Assembly (NCBI GenBank): GCA_900473205.1
Contig: UCLB01000006.1
Location: forward strand, 82,895 to 146,894
Length of the DNA stretch: 64,000 bases
Source: Hyphomicrobiales bacterium
Lineage (GTDB): Bacteria; Pseudomonadota; Alphaproteobacteria; Rhizobiales; Rhizobiaceae
Direction: 5' to 3'
The notes below the pieces were generated by a model, which saw only the letters and a list, made by a program, of their open reading frames with translations, did not search any database and was not told the origin of the DNA. Made by a program: the position numbers and the translations under genes. How positions within the stretch are numbered: position 1 is the first letter of the stretch; the number at the start of each line of letters is the position of its first letter. Below, piece by piece: positions 56,188 through 64,000 of this stretch.

Positions 56188-57126
56188 GTGACAGACGACA
56201 TATCGACCGAAGAGGGTAACGACGCACTGGAATTAAATGGTCGCGGTTTCAAGGTCGGCGGCTTCACGGTGCCTGCCAGACCCATCGATGCAGCGCTTTA
56301 TCTGGTCGCCACCCCCATTGGCAATCTGGGCGACATCACCGTGCGGGCGCTGGAAACACTGGCCTCTGCCGATGTTCTGGCCTGCGAAGACACCCGCGTC
56401 ACCCGCATTCTGCTCGACCGTTACGGCATCCGCAACCGTCCCTATTCCTATCACGAGCACAATGCCGAAGAGGCTGGCCCCAAGCTCATCGCCGCGCTGG
56501 ATGCCGGGAAGTCGGTGGCTCTAGTATCGGATGCGGGCACGCCTCTGGTCTCCGATCCCGGCTATCGGCTGGGCCAGATGGCGCTTGAGGCAGGCCATCG
56601 TGTCGTGCCTATTCCGGGTCCATCGGCACCGCTTGCCGCGCTCGTCGGCTCCGGCATGCCAAGCGATGCCTTCCTGTTTGCGGGCTTTCTGCCGGTCAAG
56701 GACAAGGGCAAGCGCGACCGCTTTTCAGAACTGGCCAAAATCCCGGCGACCCTGATCTTCTTCGAATCCCCGCACCGCATCAGCGCCACGGTAAAGGTGG
56801 CGTCTGAAGTGCTGGGCGTAAACCGCCGCGCCGTCGTCTGCCGCGAACTGACCAAAACCTTCGAGGAATTCCGCCGAGGGACGCTGGGTGAACTCACGGA
56901 GTTCTACAATGATGACCGCATCGTCAAAGGCGAGATCGTGCTTCTCATCGAGCCTCCGTCCTATGACGAAATTCCCGATATGGAAGATGTGGAAAAGCTG
57001 CTGAAGGACCTCGTCTCCTCCATGCCCGCAGCCAAGGCCGCGGCAGAGGCGGCAAAGCTCACGGGCCTGCCGCGCAAGGAACTTTATCAACGCATCCTCG
57101 ACATGAAGGACAGCGATGGCGCCTGA
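56188..57126 (+). CDS. rsmI: 16S rRNA 2'-O-methyltransferase RsmI
   Basis: A 312-residue SAM-dependent enzyme of the tetrapyrrole methylase fold that methylates C1402 of 16S rRNA. It has [54 protein letters not shown] and FFESPHRI, all family motifs. The N-terminus is extended by about 30 residues before the first strand. The start is GTG at 56188. It overlaps yraN by 11 bp, a common operon in proteobacteria. Confidence 0.95.
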   Translation: MTDDISTEEGNDALELNGRGFKVGGFTVPARPIDAALYLVATPIGNLGDITVRALETLASADVLACEDTRVTRILLDRYGIRNRPYSYHEHNAEEAGPKLIAALDAGKSVALVSDAGTPLVSDPGYRLGQMALEAGHRVVPIPGPSAPLAALVGSGMPSDAFLFAGFLPVKDKGKRDRFSELAKIPATLIFFESPHRISATVKVASEVLGVNRRAVVCRELTKTFEEFRRGTLGELTEFYNDDRIVKGEIVLLIEPPSYDEIPDMEDVEKLLKDLVSSMPAAKAAAEAAKLTGLPRKELYQRILDMKDSDGA

Positions 57127-57496
57127 GCTGAAGACCGAGCCGCCCATGAAACACCGGCGCCGCGCTGAAAAGCGCGGCCAGCGGGCGGAATATTGGGCCG
57201 CCCTTTATCTCATGCTCAAAGGCTATCGCATTCTCGCCCTGCGCCACCGCACGCCGCTGGGCGAAATCGATCTCATCGCCCGCAATAAGCATGTCATCGC
57301 TTTCGTGGAAGTTAAAGCTCGCAGCACTGAAACCATCGCTGTCGATGCCGTCAGCTACGCCTCGCAGAACCGCATCCGTGCTGCCGCAGACCTCTGGCTG
57401 TCGCGCCGCCGCGATGCCGCTTTGTTGTCATCCCGCTTCGATATCATCGCAGTTTTACCGCGCCGCCTGCCAAAACATTTCATAGATGCCTTTTGA
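57116..57496 (+). CDS. yraN: YraN-family (UPF0102) endonuclease-like protein
   Basis: A 126-residue protein with a PD-(D/E)xK nuclease-like fold: [21 protein letters not shown] carries the conserved Asp and the Glu-x-Lys pair. [20 protein letters not shown] is the N-terminal family motif. The function is uncertain; a Holliday-junction resolvase-like role has been suggested. It starts inside the end of rsmI and is probably cotranscribed. Confidence 0.92.
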   Translation: MAPELKTEPPMKHRRRAEKRGQRAEYWAALYLMLKGYRILALRHRTPLGEIDLIARNKHVIAFVEVKARSTETIAVDAVSYASQNRIRAAADLWLSRRRDAALLSSRFDIIAVLPRRLPKHFIDAF

Positions 57497-57549
57497 GGGT
57501 TGCACGCTGGCGGTGTGATTCGATGCGCTGCCTCATTTATTAGGTTGTG

Positions 57550-57580
57550 CTGTAACAAATCTGCCATAAATTTGTAAAAG
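57550..57580. promoter_or_regulatory. Pho box before ugpB
   Basis: Direct 11 bp repeats CTGTAACAAAT (57550-57560) and CTGCCATAAAT (57561-57571), then TTGTAAAAG, match the PhoB-binding pattern CTGTCATAAAT-type repeats. It is about 63 bp upstream of ugpB. Confidence 0.8.
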
Positions 57581-57642
57581 GCCCGTCATCGAAGGGGCCT
57601 ATTCGCATCCTCACCCAACAAGGGCGGTAGAGGATCGAAACT

Positions 57643-58941
57643 ATGATCAAGAAGTTTTCCATGGCTGCAATGGCCATCACGTTTTCGGCGACGTCTTCCA
57701 TGGCGGCAACCAACATCACCTGGTGGCACGGCATGGGCGGCCGCAACGGTGAAGTCATCAATGAAGTCTCCCAGAAGTTCAACGCTGCCCAGAGCGAGTG
57801 CGCGATAACACCGGTTTCCAAGGGTTCTTACGAAGAAGCCCTGGCCAGCGGCATCGCTGCTTTCCGCTCCGGCGAACAGCCAAACATCCTTCAGGTCTTC
57901 GATGCCGGTGCTGCCACCATCATCAATGCCAAGGGCGCTGTCATTCCTGCTGAAGACATCATCACGAAGGCCGGTTACAAGTTCGACCGCGAAGCCTTCA
58001 TTCCCGGCGTGCGCAGCTTCTTTGCTGCTGCTGATGGCAAGTTCGTCGGCATGCCGTTCAACTCGTCCGCGCCTATCATGTACCTCAACACCGAAGCCTT
58101 GAAAAAGGCTGGTGTCGAAGCGCCAAAGACCTGGGAAGAATTCGAAGCCATCGCACCGAAGCTGAAGGAAGCCGGTTTCATTCCGCTCGTTCAGACCCAG
58201 CTGACATGGGAATTCACAGAGAACTTCTTCTCGCGCAACAACCTTCAGTTCGCCACCAACAACAATGGCTACGACAGCGTTGTCGACACCAAGCTGAAGG
58301 TCACCGACCCGAACCTCATCATGATGTTCGAAAAGCTGAAGTCCTGGAAGGATCAGGGCTACTTCGCCTATTACGGCGCAGGCTGGAACGATAACCAGAA
58401 GCCATTCGAAGAAAACAAGGTCGCGCTCTGGATCGGTTCTTCCGGCTCCTTCGGTGGCCTGCAGAAGACGGCACAGATGCCGTTCTCGGCAACCTTCCTG
58501 CCATACTGGGGCTCCATCAAGGGTGCCGGCACCAACTCCTTCATCGGCGGCGCTGCCCTGTTTGCCATGTCCGGCAAGCCTGAAGCTGAAAACAAGTGCG
58601 TTGCCAGCTTCTTCCAGTTCCTGACATCGCCTGAAATCCAGAAGTTCTACCACCAGGCAACCGGTTACGTTGCCATCACGCAGGCCGCTTACGAGCTGAC
58701 CAAAAAGGAAGGCTATTACGAGAAGCAGCCTGTTGCCGAAGTTGGCATCAAGCAGCTTTCGCTTCCAGGTGGTGAATGGTCCAAGGGTTATCGCCTCGGC
58801 TTCTACCCACAGATCCGCGCCATCATGGAACGTGAATACGGCCGCATCTTCTCCGGTGAAGTTTCCGTCAAGGATGCCTTCAACATCATCGAAAAGGAAG
58901 GCAACGACCTTCTGGCCCGCTTCGCCAAGACCGCTGGCTGA
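57643..58941 (+). CDS. ugpB: sn-Glycerol-3-phosphate ABC transporter binding protein
   Basis: A 432-residue periplasmic binding protein, first gene of ugpBAEC. The signal peptide MIKKFSMAAMAITFSATSSMA is followed by TNITWWHGMGGRNGEVINEVSQKFN and SAPIMYLNTEALKKAGV, a family-1 extracellular binding fold. It delivers glycerol-3-phosphate and possibly glycerophosphodiesters to UgpAE. A Pho box precedes it, as expected for phosphate-starvation control in Agrobacterium and Sinorhizobium. A stem-loop at 58962 follows the stop. Confidence 0.95.
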   Translation: MIKKFSMAAMAITFSATSSMAATNITWWHGMGGRNGEVINEVSQKFNAAQSECAITPVSKGSYEEALASGIAAFRSGEQPNILQVFDAGAATIINAKGAVIPAEDIITKAGYKFDREAFIPGVRSFFAAADGKFVGMPFNSSAPIMYLNTEALKKAGVEAPKTWEEFEAIAPKLKEAGFIPLVQTQLTWEFTENFFSRNNLQFATNNNGYDSVVDTKLKVTDPNLIMMFEKLKSWKDQGYFAYYGAGWNDNQKPFEENKVALWIGSSGSFGGLQKTAQMPFSATFLPYWGSIKGAGTNSFIGGAALFAMSGKPEAENKCVASFFQFLTSPEIQKFYHQATGYVAITQAAYELTKKEGYYEKQPVAEVGIKQLSLPGGEWSKGYRLGFYPQIRAIMEREYGRIFSGEVSVKDAFNIIEKEGNDLLARFAKTAG

Positions 58942-58961
58942 TTAAACGACCTCTGAAAGTA

Positions 58962-58996
58962 AACGGACCTTCCTTCATGACGAGGGAAGGTCCGTT
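58962..58996 (+). other. 12 bp stem-loop between ugpB and ugpA
   Basis: AACGGACCTTCC and GGAAGGTCCGTT are perfect complements with an 11-base loop, 20 bp after the ugpB stop. Such hairpins after binding-protein genes often stabilise the upstream mRNA, which would give more UgpB than membrane subunits. No clear T-run for termination. Confidence 0.7.
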
Positions 58997-59026
58997 GGTT
59001 ATCTGCAAGGCTTGTCCAACCCCCGC

Positions 59027-59110
59027 CGTCATCCTCGGGCTTGTCCCGAGGATCTAACGAACCACAACATTGAACGTGGTTAGATCCTCGGGACAAGCCC
59101 GAGGATGACG
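59027..59110. repeat. 84 bp palindromic intergenic repeat, copy 2
   Basis: Arms of 32 bases are perfect inverted complements around a 20-base centre, and each arm contains CCTCGGG/CCCGAGG as a smaller hairpin. It matches the copy at 31841-31924. It lies between ugpB and ugpA, downstream of the 58962 stem-loop. Confidence 0.9.
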
Positions 59111-59268
59111 GTGAGTAAGAATGCGAAGCCTCCCATAGTCCCGGCCTCCCTTCAGCCTTGAAGAGAAGCCACAACCCACAAAGGTTTGCGCGCGTGGCTT
59201 ATACGTCTTCACAACCGCGTCCCCTCCGGTTTCTGCCGGGCTTCATCGCCAAGGCCAGAAAGCCTGCG

Positions 59269-60168
59269 GTGACCGCTGAATCGGCTGCCAAAAGGGTGCA
59301 GTTCTCTTCGTCTGCGCTGCCTTACCTCTTCATCGCGCCGCAGCTGCTCGTCATTTTCGTGTTCTTCTATTGGCCGTCGGTGCAGGCCGTTCAGTCGTCT
59401 TTCTATATCGAAGATCCCTTCGGCTTCGGCTCCACCTTTGTCGGCCTTGCCAATTATTCCGATGCGCTGTTCAGCGCCGAATATCTCAGCATCGCCAAGT
59501 TCACGGTCATCTTCACCGTTCTCGTTACCATTTTCTCACTGGCCATCGGCCTGCTCCTGGCGGTCAAGGCAGATGCGATCATTCGCGGCGCTTCCGCTTA
59601 CAAGACGATGCTGATTTCGGTATACGCCATCGCCCCGCCGGTCGCGGGCCTCATCGGCATGATGTTTTTCGATCAGCACATCGGCCCCTTCGTCAAGATC
59701 GCCGCCTATCTCGGCTGGCACATGCAGGTGGGCGTCAATTATTTCGACACCGCCTTCGCCATGATCTCCGTTTCCGTCTGGAAGCAGATTCCCTATAATT
59801 TCATCTTCTTCCTGTCGGGCCTGCAAAGCGTGCCGGTGTCCGTGCGCGAAGCGGCTTTCATCGATTGCCGCTCCGGTTTTCGTCGGTTCTGGACGGTCAT
59901 CATGCCGCTGCTGGCACCAACCGCTTTCTTCCTTCTCATCATCAACATCACCTATGCGCTGTTCGATACTTTCGCGGTCATCGACGTGATGGTGAAGGAC
60001 AAAGCCGCCAACAACCCCATTACCCTTGTCTACAAGGTGTTTCTGGATGGCTTCCGCGGCAACGATATCGGCGGCTCCTCAGCGCAGTCGGTCATTCTCA
60101 TGGTCGTGGTTTTCGTGCTGACGGTCCTGCAATTCCGCTTCCTCGAAAAACGCATCCATTACGGTTGA
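59269..60168 (+). CDS. ugpA: Glycerol-3-phosphate ABC transporter permease UgpA
   Basis: A MalF-type inner-membrane permease, about 299 residues from the GTG at 59269. The family start RVQFSSSALPYLFIAPQLLVIFVFFYWPS is followed by five more helices and the EAA loop (VREAAFIDCRSGFRRFWTVIMPLL) that contacts UgpC. A TTG at 59158 would add 37 residues without conservation; GTG at 59269 has AGAAAG six bases upstream. It works with UgpE to pass glycerol-3-phosphate. It overlaps no gene and is 12 bp from ugpE. Confidence 0.93.
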   Translation: MTAESAAKRVQFSSSALPYLFIAPQLLVIFVFFYWPSVQAVQSSFYIEDPFGFGSTFVGLANYSDALFSAEYLSIAKFTVIFTVLVTIFSLAIGLLLAVKADAIIRGASAYKTMLISVYAIAPPVAGLIGMMFFDQHIGPFVKIAAYLGWHMQVGVNYFDTAFAMISVSVWKQIPYNFIFFLSGLQSVPVSVREAAFIDCRSGFRRFWTVIMPLLAPTAFFLLIINITYALFDTFAVIDVMVKDKAANNPITLVYKVFLDGFRGNDIGGSSAQSVILMVVVFVLTVLQFRFLEKRIHYG

Positions 60169-60180
60169 GGGATATAAGCC

Positions 60181-61023
60181 ATGTACAAGTCCAAACCCCT
60201 CGACCATCTCATTCTCATCATCGGCTCGCTGTTTTTGATGCTGCCGGTCCTCGTCTCCTTCATGACGTCGACCCACACCGCTGCCGAAATCCACATGAAC
60301 GGCCTGGCCATCCTGCCCGGTAATAACTTCATCGCCACCTATGAAAAGGTGCTGACGCAGAAGGGCGGCTTTACGGGCCAGGTCACCGGCCTGAATATGG
60401 TCATCAATTCGCTGATCCTCGGCATCGGCTTTGCGGTCGGTAAGATCGCGTTGTCGATGCTGGCGGCCTATGCCATCGTCTATTTCCGCTTCCGCTTTGC
60501 CACGCTGGCCTTCTGGATCATCTTCACTACGCTGCTTCTGCCGCTCGAAGTGCGCATCATGCCGTCCTACGAAGTGATGAGCAAACTGGGGCTTTTGAAC
60601 TCCTATACCGGCCTCATCGTGCCGCTTCTGGCTTCGGCCACCGGGACGTTCTACTTCCGGCAGTTCTTCAAATCCGTGCCGGACGAAATACTGGAGGCCG
60701 CCCGCATCGATGGTGCAGGTCCGGTCAAGTTCTTCATCGATATTCTTCTGCCCCTGTCGCGCACCATGATGGCCGCCATCTTCATCATCATGTTCGTCTA
60801 TGGCTGGAACCAGTATCTCTGGCCCATGCTGATGACCAATGATGAGAGCTTCTTCACCATCATGCGCGGCATCAAGTCGATCCTGCAGGTCTGGGTCGGT
60901 TCGCAAATTCCCGATTACAACGAAGCTTTCGCGCTTGCCGTTCTGGCCATGCTGCCGCCTGTGTTGATCGTCGTCATCTTCCAGAGCTGGTTCATCAAGG
61001 GCCTCACCGAAAGCGATAAATAA
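60181..61023 (+). CDS. ugpE: Glycerol-3-phosphate ABC transporter permease UgpE
   Basis: A 280-residue MalG-type permease with six helices. The EAA loop is [58 protein letters not shown] is a typical UgpE segment. It starts 12 bp after ugpA and is followed 11 bp later by ugpC. Confidence 0.96.
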   Translation: MYKSKPLDHLILIIGSLFLMLPVLVSFMTSTHTAAEIHMNGLAILPGNNFIATYEKVLTQKGGFTGQVTGLNMVINSLILGIGFAVGKIALSMLAAYAIVYFRFRFATLAFWIIFTTLLLPLEVRIMPSYEVMSKLGLLNSYTGLIVPLLASATGTFYFRQFFKSVPDEILEAARIDGAGPVKFFIDILLPLSRTMMAAIFIIMFVYGWNQYLWPMLMTNDESFFTIMRGIKSILQVWVGSQIPDYNEAFALAVLAMLPPVLIVVIFQSWFIKGLTESDK

Positions 61024-61034
61024 GGAAAACGACA

Positions 61035-62138
61035 ATGGCCGAGATCGAAATCAGTCAGGTCTGCAAGGATTATTCCAACGGCATGCGCGCTGTGCATGAT
61101 GTGGACATCTCCATCAAGGATGGCGAGTTCATCGTGCTCGTCGGCCCCTCGGGCTGCGGCAAGTCCACGCTTTTGCGCATGGTGGCTGGTTTGGAAGAAA
61201 TTTCCGATGGTACCGTGTCTATCGGCAACCGCGTCGTCAATGACGTGGAACCCGCCGACCGCGACATCGCCATGGTGTTCCAGAACTATGCGCTCTACCC
61301 GCATATGTCTGTGCGCCAGAACCTGGAATATGGCCTGAAGAACCGCAAGACTCCAAAGGACGAGATCGATGCGCGCGTGGCGGAAGCTGCCCGCATGCTG
61401 GAACTTCAGCCCTATCTGGATCGCAAGCCTCGCGCGCTCTCCGGCGGTCAGCGCCAGCGTGTGGCCATGGGCCGCGCCATCGTGCGCAAGCCGGCCGCCT
61501 TCCTTTTCGATGAGCCGCTGTCGAACCTCGATGCCAAACTGCGTGTCTCCATGCGCGGCGAAATCAAGCGCCTGCAACGCCGCCTCGGCACCACCTCCAT
61601 CTATGTCACGCACGACCAGTTGGAAGCCATGACGCTGGCGGATCGCCTCGTGGTGCTGAATGCCGGTCGCATCGAACAGATCGGCGCGCCGCTTGAGGTC
61701 TATCACAAGCCCGCCTCCACCTTCGTCGCCAGCTTCATCGGCTCGCCCGCGATGAATCTTCTGGCAGGCGAACTGCACGGAGATCGCCTTGCCATCGGCC
61801 CCGCCGTCCTGTCGCTCAACGGCTATGCGCCTGCCTCTGGCAAGGTCACCGTTGGCATGCGTGCGGAAGATTTGCGGCTTGCCGGTGCGGGTGGAGAGGG
61901 CATGCCCTTCCGCGTCGATTACATCGAAGAACTCGGCTCACAGCGCCTCGTCCACGGCATGCTGGGCGACCAGACGCTGACACTGGCATGCACGGCGGAA
62001 ACCGAAATGCCGCAGAACCTGTCACTGTCGATTGCGCCGGAAAAGCTGCATTTCTTCGATATCGAAAGCGGAAAACGCATCGAAGGTGCAGCGGCAAGTG
62101 CGCAGCAACCGGCGCAACAGCTCGCTGCCGCGCTTTAA
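61035..62138 (+). CDS. ugpC: Glycerol-3-phosphate ABC transporter ATPase UgpC
   Basis: A 367-residue MalK-type ATPase. Walker A is GPSGCGKST, the signature [15 protein letters not shown], Walker [13 protein letters not shown] and the H-loop [10 protein letters not shown]-terminal OB/TOBE regulatory domain (about residues 240-350) follows. It powers UgpAE. The C-terminus ends with an Ala/Gln tail of about ten residues. The operon ends here; a 10 bp stem at 62150-62190 follows. Confidence 0.97.
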   Translation: MAEIEISQVCKDYSNGMRAVHDVDISIKDGEFIVLVGPSGCGKSTLLRMVAGLEEISDGTVSIGNRVVNDVEPADRDIAMVFQNYALYPHMSVRQNLEYGLKNRKTPKDEIDARVAEAARMLELQPYLDRKPRALSGGQRQRVAMGRAIVRKPAAFLFDEPLSNLDAKLRVSMRGEIKRLQRRLGTTSIYVTHDQLEAMTLADRLVVLNAGRIEQIGAPLEVYHKPASTFVASFIGSPAMNLLAGELHGDRLAIGPAVLSLNGYAPASGKVTVGMRAEDLRLAGAGGEGMPFRVDYIEELGSQRLVHGMLGDQTLTLACTAETEMPQNLSLSIAPEKLHFFDIESGKRIEGAAASAQQPAQQLAAAL

Positions 62139-62149
62139 GACACGTCAAA

Positions 62150-62190
62150 ATGCTCTTCCATTAAAATTGGCGGTATTTTTGGAAGAGCAT
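62150..62190 (+). terminator. Stem-loop after ugpC
   Basis: ATGCTCTTCC (62150-62159) and GGAAGAGCAT (62181-62190) form a perfect ten-base stem with a 21-base loop, just after ugpC. No T-run follows, so termination is uncertain. Confidence 0.4.
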
Positions 62191-62240
62191 GCATACTCCA
62201 TTTGTGTTATAAGCCTGACGTTGCAAGTTGGGGACGCAAT

Positions 62241-62753
62241 ATGGTTTTACATGTCATGATCGCAAGTGTGGCTGCGTTGGCGGGGCGCTCCGTGCCGTCG
62301 ATACCGCTGTCGAAAAGCCGGGAAAAGTCCGAGCCCGTGGTTTCTGCCGCCTCTCAAACCATGGACATGAAACCGTCGCCCATCAATCCGGACTGGATCA
62401 TCGCTGGCGCCCCGCAGGCCCGCATGGCGGATCATTCCCGCAGCGGCGACCGCGCCGCCTACACCGCCCTTTGGGATTGCACCTCCGGTACGTTTCGCTG
62501 GTTCTTCGGCTGGGATGAGACCGTCCATATTCTCGAGGGCGAGGTACATGTAACGGCGGAAGATGGTTCCGTGCACGAGCTTCGCGCGGGCGATGTCGCC
62601 TATTTCAAGGCTGGCACATGGGCCACATGGCGGGTGGACACTTACGTCCGCAAAGTCGCCTTTCTGCGCCGCCCATTCCCTTGGCCGATAGCCTTTGCTT
62701 ACCGCGTCAAGAACAAGCTCATGCCTGCCAAAGCACAGTCGCTTGCGACCTGA
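62241..62753 (+). CDS. Cupin-fold protein
   Basis: A 170-residue protein. After a hydrophobic, possibly cleaved N-terminus (MVLHVMIASVAALAG), residues 60-150 form a cupin_3-type barrel: RWFFGWDETVHILEGEVHVTAEDG and LRAGDVAYFKAGTWATWRV. The usual metal-binding His/Glu residues of cupin motif 1 are visible (ETVHILEG). The function is unknown. The ATG at 62241 has GTTGGGGA upstream and lies between ugpC and gshB. Confidence 0.8.
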   Translation: MVLHVMIASVAALAGRSVPSIPLSKSREKSEPVVSAASQTMDMKPSPINPDWIIAGAPQARMADHSRSGDRAAYTALWDCTSGTFRWFFGWDETVHILEGEVHVTAEDGSVHELRAGDVAYFKAGTWATWRVDTYVRKVAFLRRPFPWPIAFAYRVKNKLMPAKAQSLAT

Positions 62754-62850
62754 TATTCTTCAATAAAACTCATAGATGGGCCACCGCGTAACAGTTGCCT
62801 TTGAAGCTTCGCTAGCCTACATCTTGCGGGCTTTTAACAGGAAATTGCGC

Positions 62851-63807
62851 ATGGCTAAAATCAAGAACGTCGCGATCCAGATGGATCATGTCTCCGGCAT
62901 CAACATTGCGGGCGATAGCACCTTCGCGATCAGCCTCGAGGCGCAGGCCCGTGGCTACCGCCTGTTCCATTACACGCCGGACCGCCTATCCATGCGCGAT
63001 GGCAAAATTTACGCCACCGTCGAGCAGATGGAGCTGCGCGATATCAAGGGCGACCACTTTTCCTTAGCCGAACCGGAGCGTGTCGACCTCGCCACCATGG
63101 ATGTCATCCATCTGCGCCAGGACCCGCCCTTCGACATGGCCTACATCACCTCCACGCATCTCTTGGAGCGCATTCACCCTAAGACGCTTGTGGTGAACGA
63201 TCCGGCCTGGGTGCGCAATTCGCCGGAAAAGATTTTCGTCACCGAATTCGCCGACCTCATGCCCACCACGCTGATCACCAAGGACGTGGCCGAGATCTCC
63301 CGCTTCCGTGAGGAAATGGGCGATATCATCCTCAAGCCGCTTTACGGCAATGGCGGTGCTGGCGTCTTCCACTCCACCCGCGATGACCGCAATTTCTCGT
63401 CACTCTTGGAAATGTTCGGCCAAATGTTCCGCGAACCCTACATCGCCCAGCAATATCTGCCTGATGTCCGCAAGGGCGATAAACGCATCCTGCTGGTAGA
63501 CGGAGAGCCCGTCGGAGCCATCAACCGCGTGCCTGCGGAAAACGACGCCCGCTCCAACATGCACGCCGGTGGTCGCCCTGAACCAACGGAACTGACAACC
63601 CGCGAAAAAGAAATCTGCGAACGTATCGGCCCGGCCCTTCGCGAACGCGGCTTCCTCTTCGTCGGTATCGATGTCATCGGTGACTACATGACGGAAATCA
63701 ATGTCACGTCTCCGACTGGCATTCGCGAAGTGAAGAAGTTCGGCGGTGCTGATGTTGCGAGCCTGCTGTGGGACGCAATAGAGCGCAAACGCGACGCGCA
63801 GGGCTGA
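62851..63807 (+). CDS. gshB: Glutathione synthetase
   Basis: A 318-residue ATP-grasp ligase that joins gamma-glutamylcysteine and glycine. The start [24 protein letters not shown] gives the usual N-terminus, with AGGAAA upstream. [30 protein letters not shown] and [15 protein letters not shown] are family motifs. A longer reading to 62776 is not supported. The palindromic repeat begins 44 bp after the stop. Confidence 0.96.
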   Translation: MAKIKNVAIQMDHVSGINIAGDSTFAISLEAQARGYRLFHYTPDRLSMRDGKIYATVEQMELRDIKGDHFSLAEPERVDLATMDVIHLRQDPPFDMAYITSTHLLERIHPKTLVVNDPAWVRNSPEKIFVTEFADLMPTTLITKDVAEISRFREEMGDIILKPLYGNGGAGVFHSTRDDRNFSSLLEMFGQMFREPYIAQQYLPDVRKGDKRILLVDGEPVGAINRVPAENDARSNMHAGGRPEPTELTTREKEICERIGPALRERGFLFVGIDVIGDYMTEINVTSPTGIREVKKFGGADVASLLWDAIERKRDAQG

Positions 63808-63850
63808 GTCGAGAGGCGACAAAGTATGATAATGTACGGCAGTGGGTGGG

Positions 63851-64000
63851 GCTTACCCCCCCTCTGTCCTGCCGGACATCTCCCCCACAGGTGGGGAGAT
63901 CGACTCGTGGAGATCTTTCGCCCATCTCAAAGGCTCCGGATAGAGCGAGGAGCAAGCGTCTAGCCGATCTCCCTCCTTGTGGGGGAGATGCCCGGCAGGG
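63851..64000. repeat. Palindromic repeat, second copy, cut by the window end
   Basis: GCTTACCCCCCCTCTGTCCT opens the same arm as the 43793 repeat, with GCCGGACATCTCCCCCACAG continuing. The other arm reads CTCCCTCCTTGTGGGGGAGA and ends at CCCGGCAGGG at the window edge. The centre differs from copy 1. It is intergenic here, downstream of gshB. Confidence 0.85.

Noticed and set aside
63704..63955. 83-codon minus-strand open frame at the window end
   Set aside because: Lies mostly in the palindromic repeat and the gshB tail; repeat arms are GC-rich and stop-poor.

Overview
This 64 kb window is a stretch of chromosome from an alphaproteobacterium of the Rhizobiaceae, most likely Agrobacterium or a close Rhizobium relative. 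The main clues are a Rhizobium-type phosphatidylethanolamine N-methyltransferase (PmtA), a membrane-bound ferritin (MbfA) with Irr-type iron control elements in front of it, a ugp operon behind a Pho box, evenly high GC coding DNA, and two families of long palindromic intergenic repeats typical of rhizobial genomes. No rRNA, tRNA, transposase, phage gene or CRISPR array was seen.

Layout. 0-14 kb: a MocR-type regulator divergent from a DMT exporter, a GH25 muramidase lipoprotein, a large chemoreceptor, a secreted alpha/beta hydrolase divergent from an AraC regulator, a Tat-exported TRAP binding protein, a truncated haemoglobin divergent from mbfA, an ABC-F ATPase and a transglutaminase-like cysteine peptidase. 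15-22 kb: the translation cluster infC (ATT start), rpmI, rplT, a kinase-like gene, pheS and pheT. Three small accessory genes lie between pheS and pheT: a frameshifted ASCH-domain gene and a coupled DUF4160/DUF2442 pair. 22-35 kb: a nucleotidyltransferase-fold gene with a long dyad at its start, aldo/keto reductases, LysR, GlxA and MarR regulators with their likely target genes, xseA, an M29 aminopeptidase, YbaK and an ArsC-like protein. 35-40 kb: an unlisted 55-residue protein, a VapBC-type pair, guaA, an MTA/SAH nucleosidase, a thioesterase and TspO.

40-45.5 kb: a four-gene iron-related operon (imelysin, di-heme DUF1111 protein, second imelysin, DUF1513) behind an imperfect ICE motif. The di-heme gene carries a 176 bp palindromic repeat read in frame through its N-terminus. 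45-57.5 kb: housekeeping genes rsmB, an RlpA-like protein, an SDR-fold protein, queG (apparently starting at ATC), a GST, pyrF, a degenerate histidine phosphatase, pmtA, dnaN, rsmI and yraN. 57.5-64 kb: the Pho-box ugpBAEC operon for glycerol-3-phosphate uptake, a cupin protein and gshB. The window ends inside a second copy of the 176 bp repeat.

Themes. Iron handling appears twice (mbfA and the imelysin operon), both with Irr-like sites. Phosphate limitation is represented by ugp. Several regulator/target pairs have clear palindromes in their divergent promoters (1497-1514, 32514-32531). The most unusual items are the repeat inside a coding sequence, the frameshifted ASCH gene inside the pheS-pheT operon, a second imelysin that has lost the His of its motif, and non-standard start codons for infC and queG. 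All functions are inferred by reading the sequence; no database search was run.
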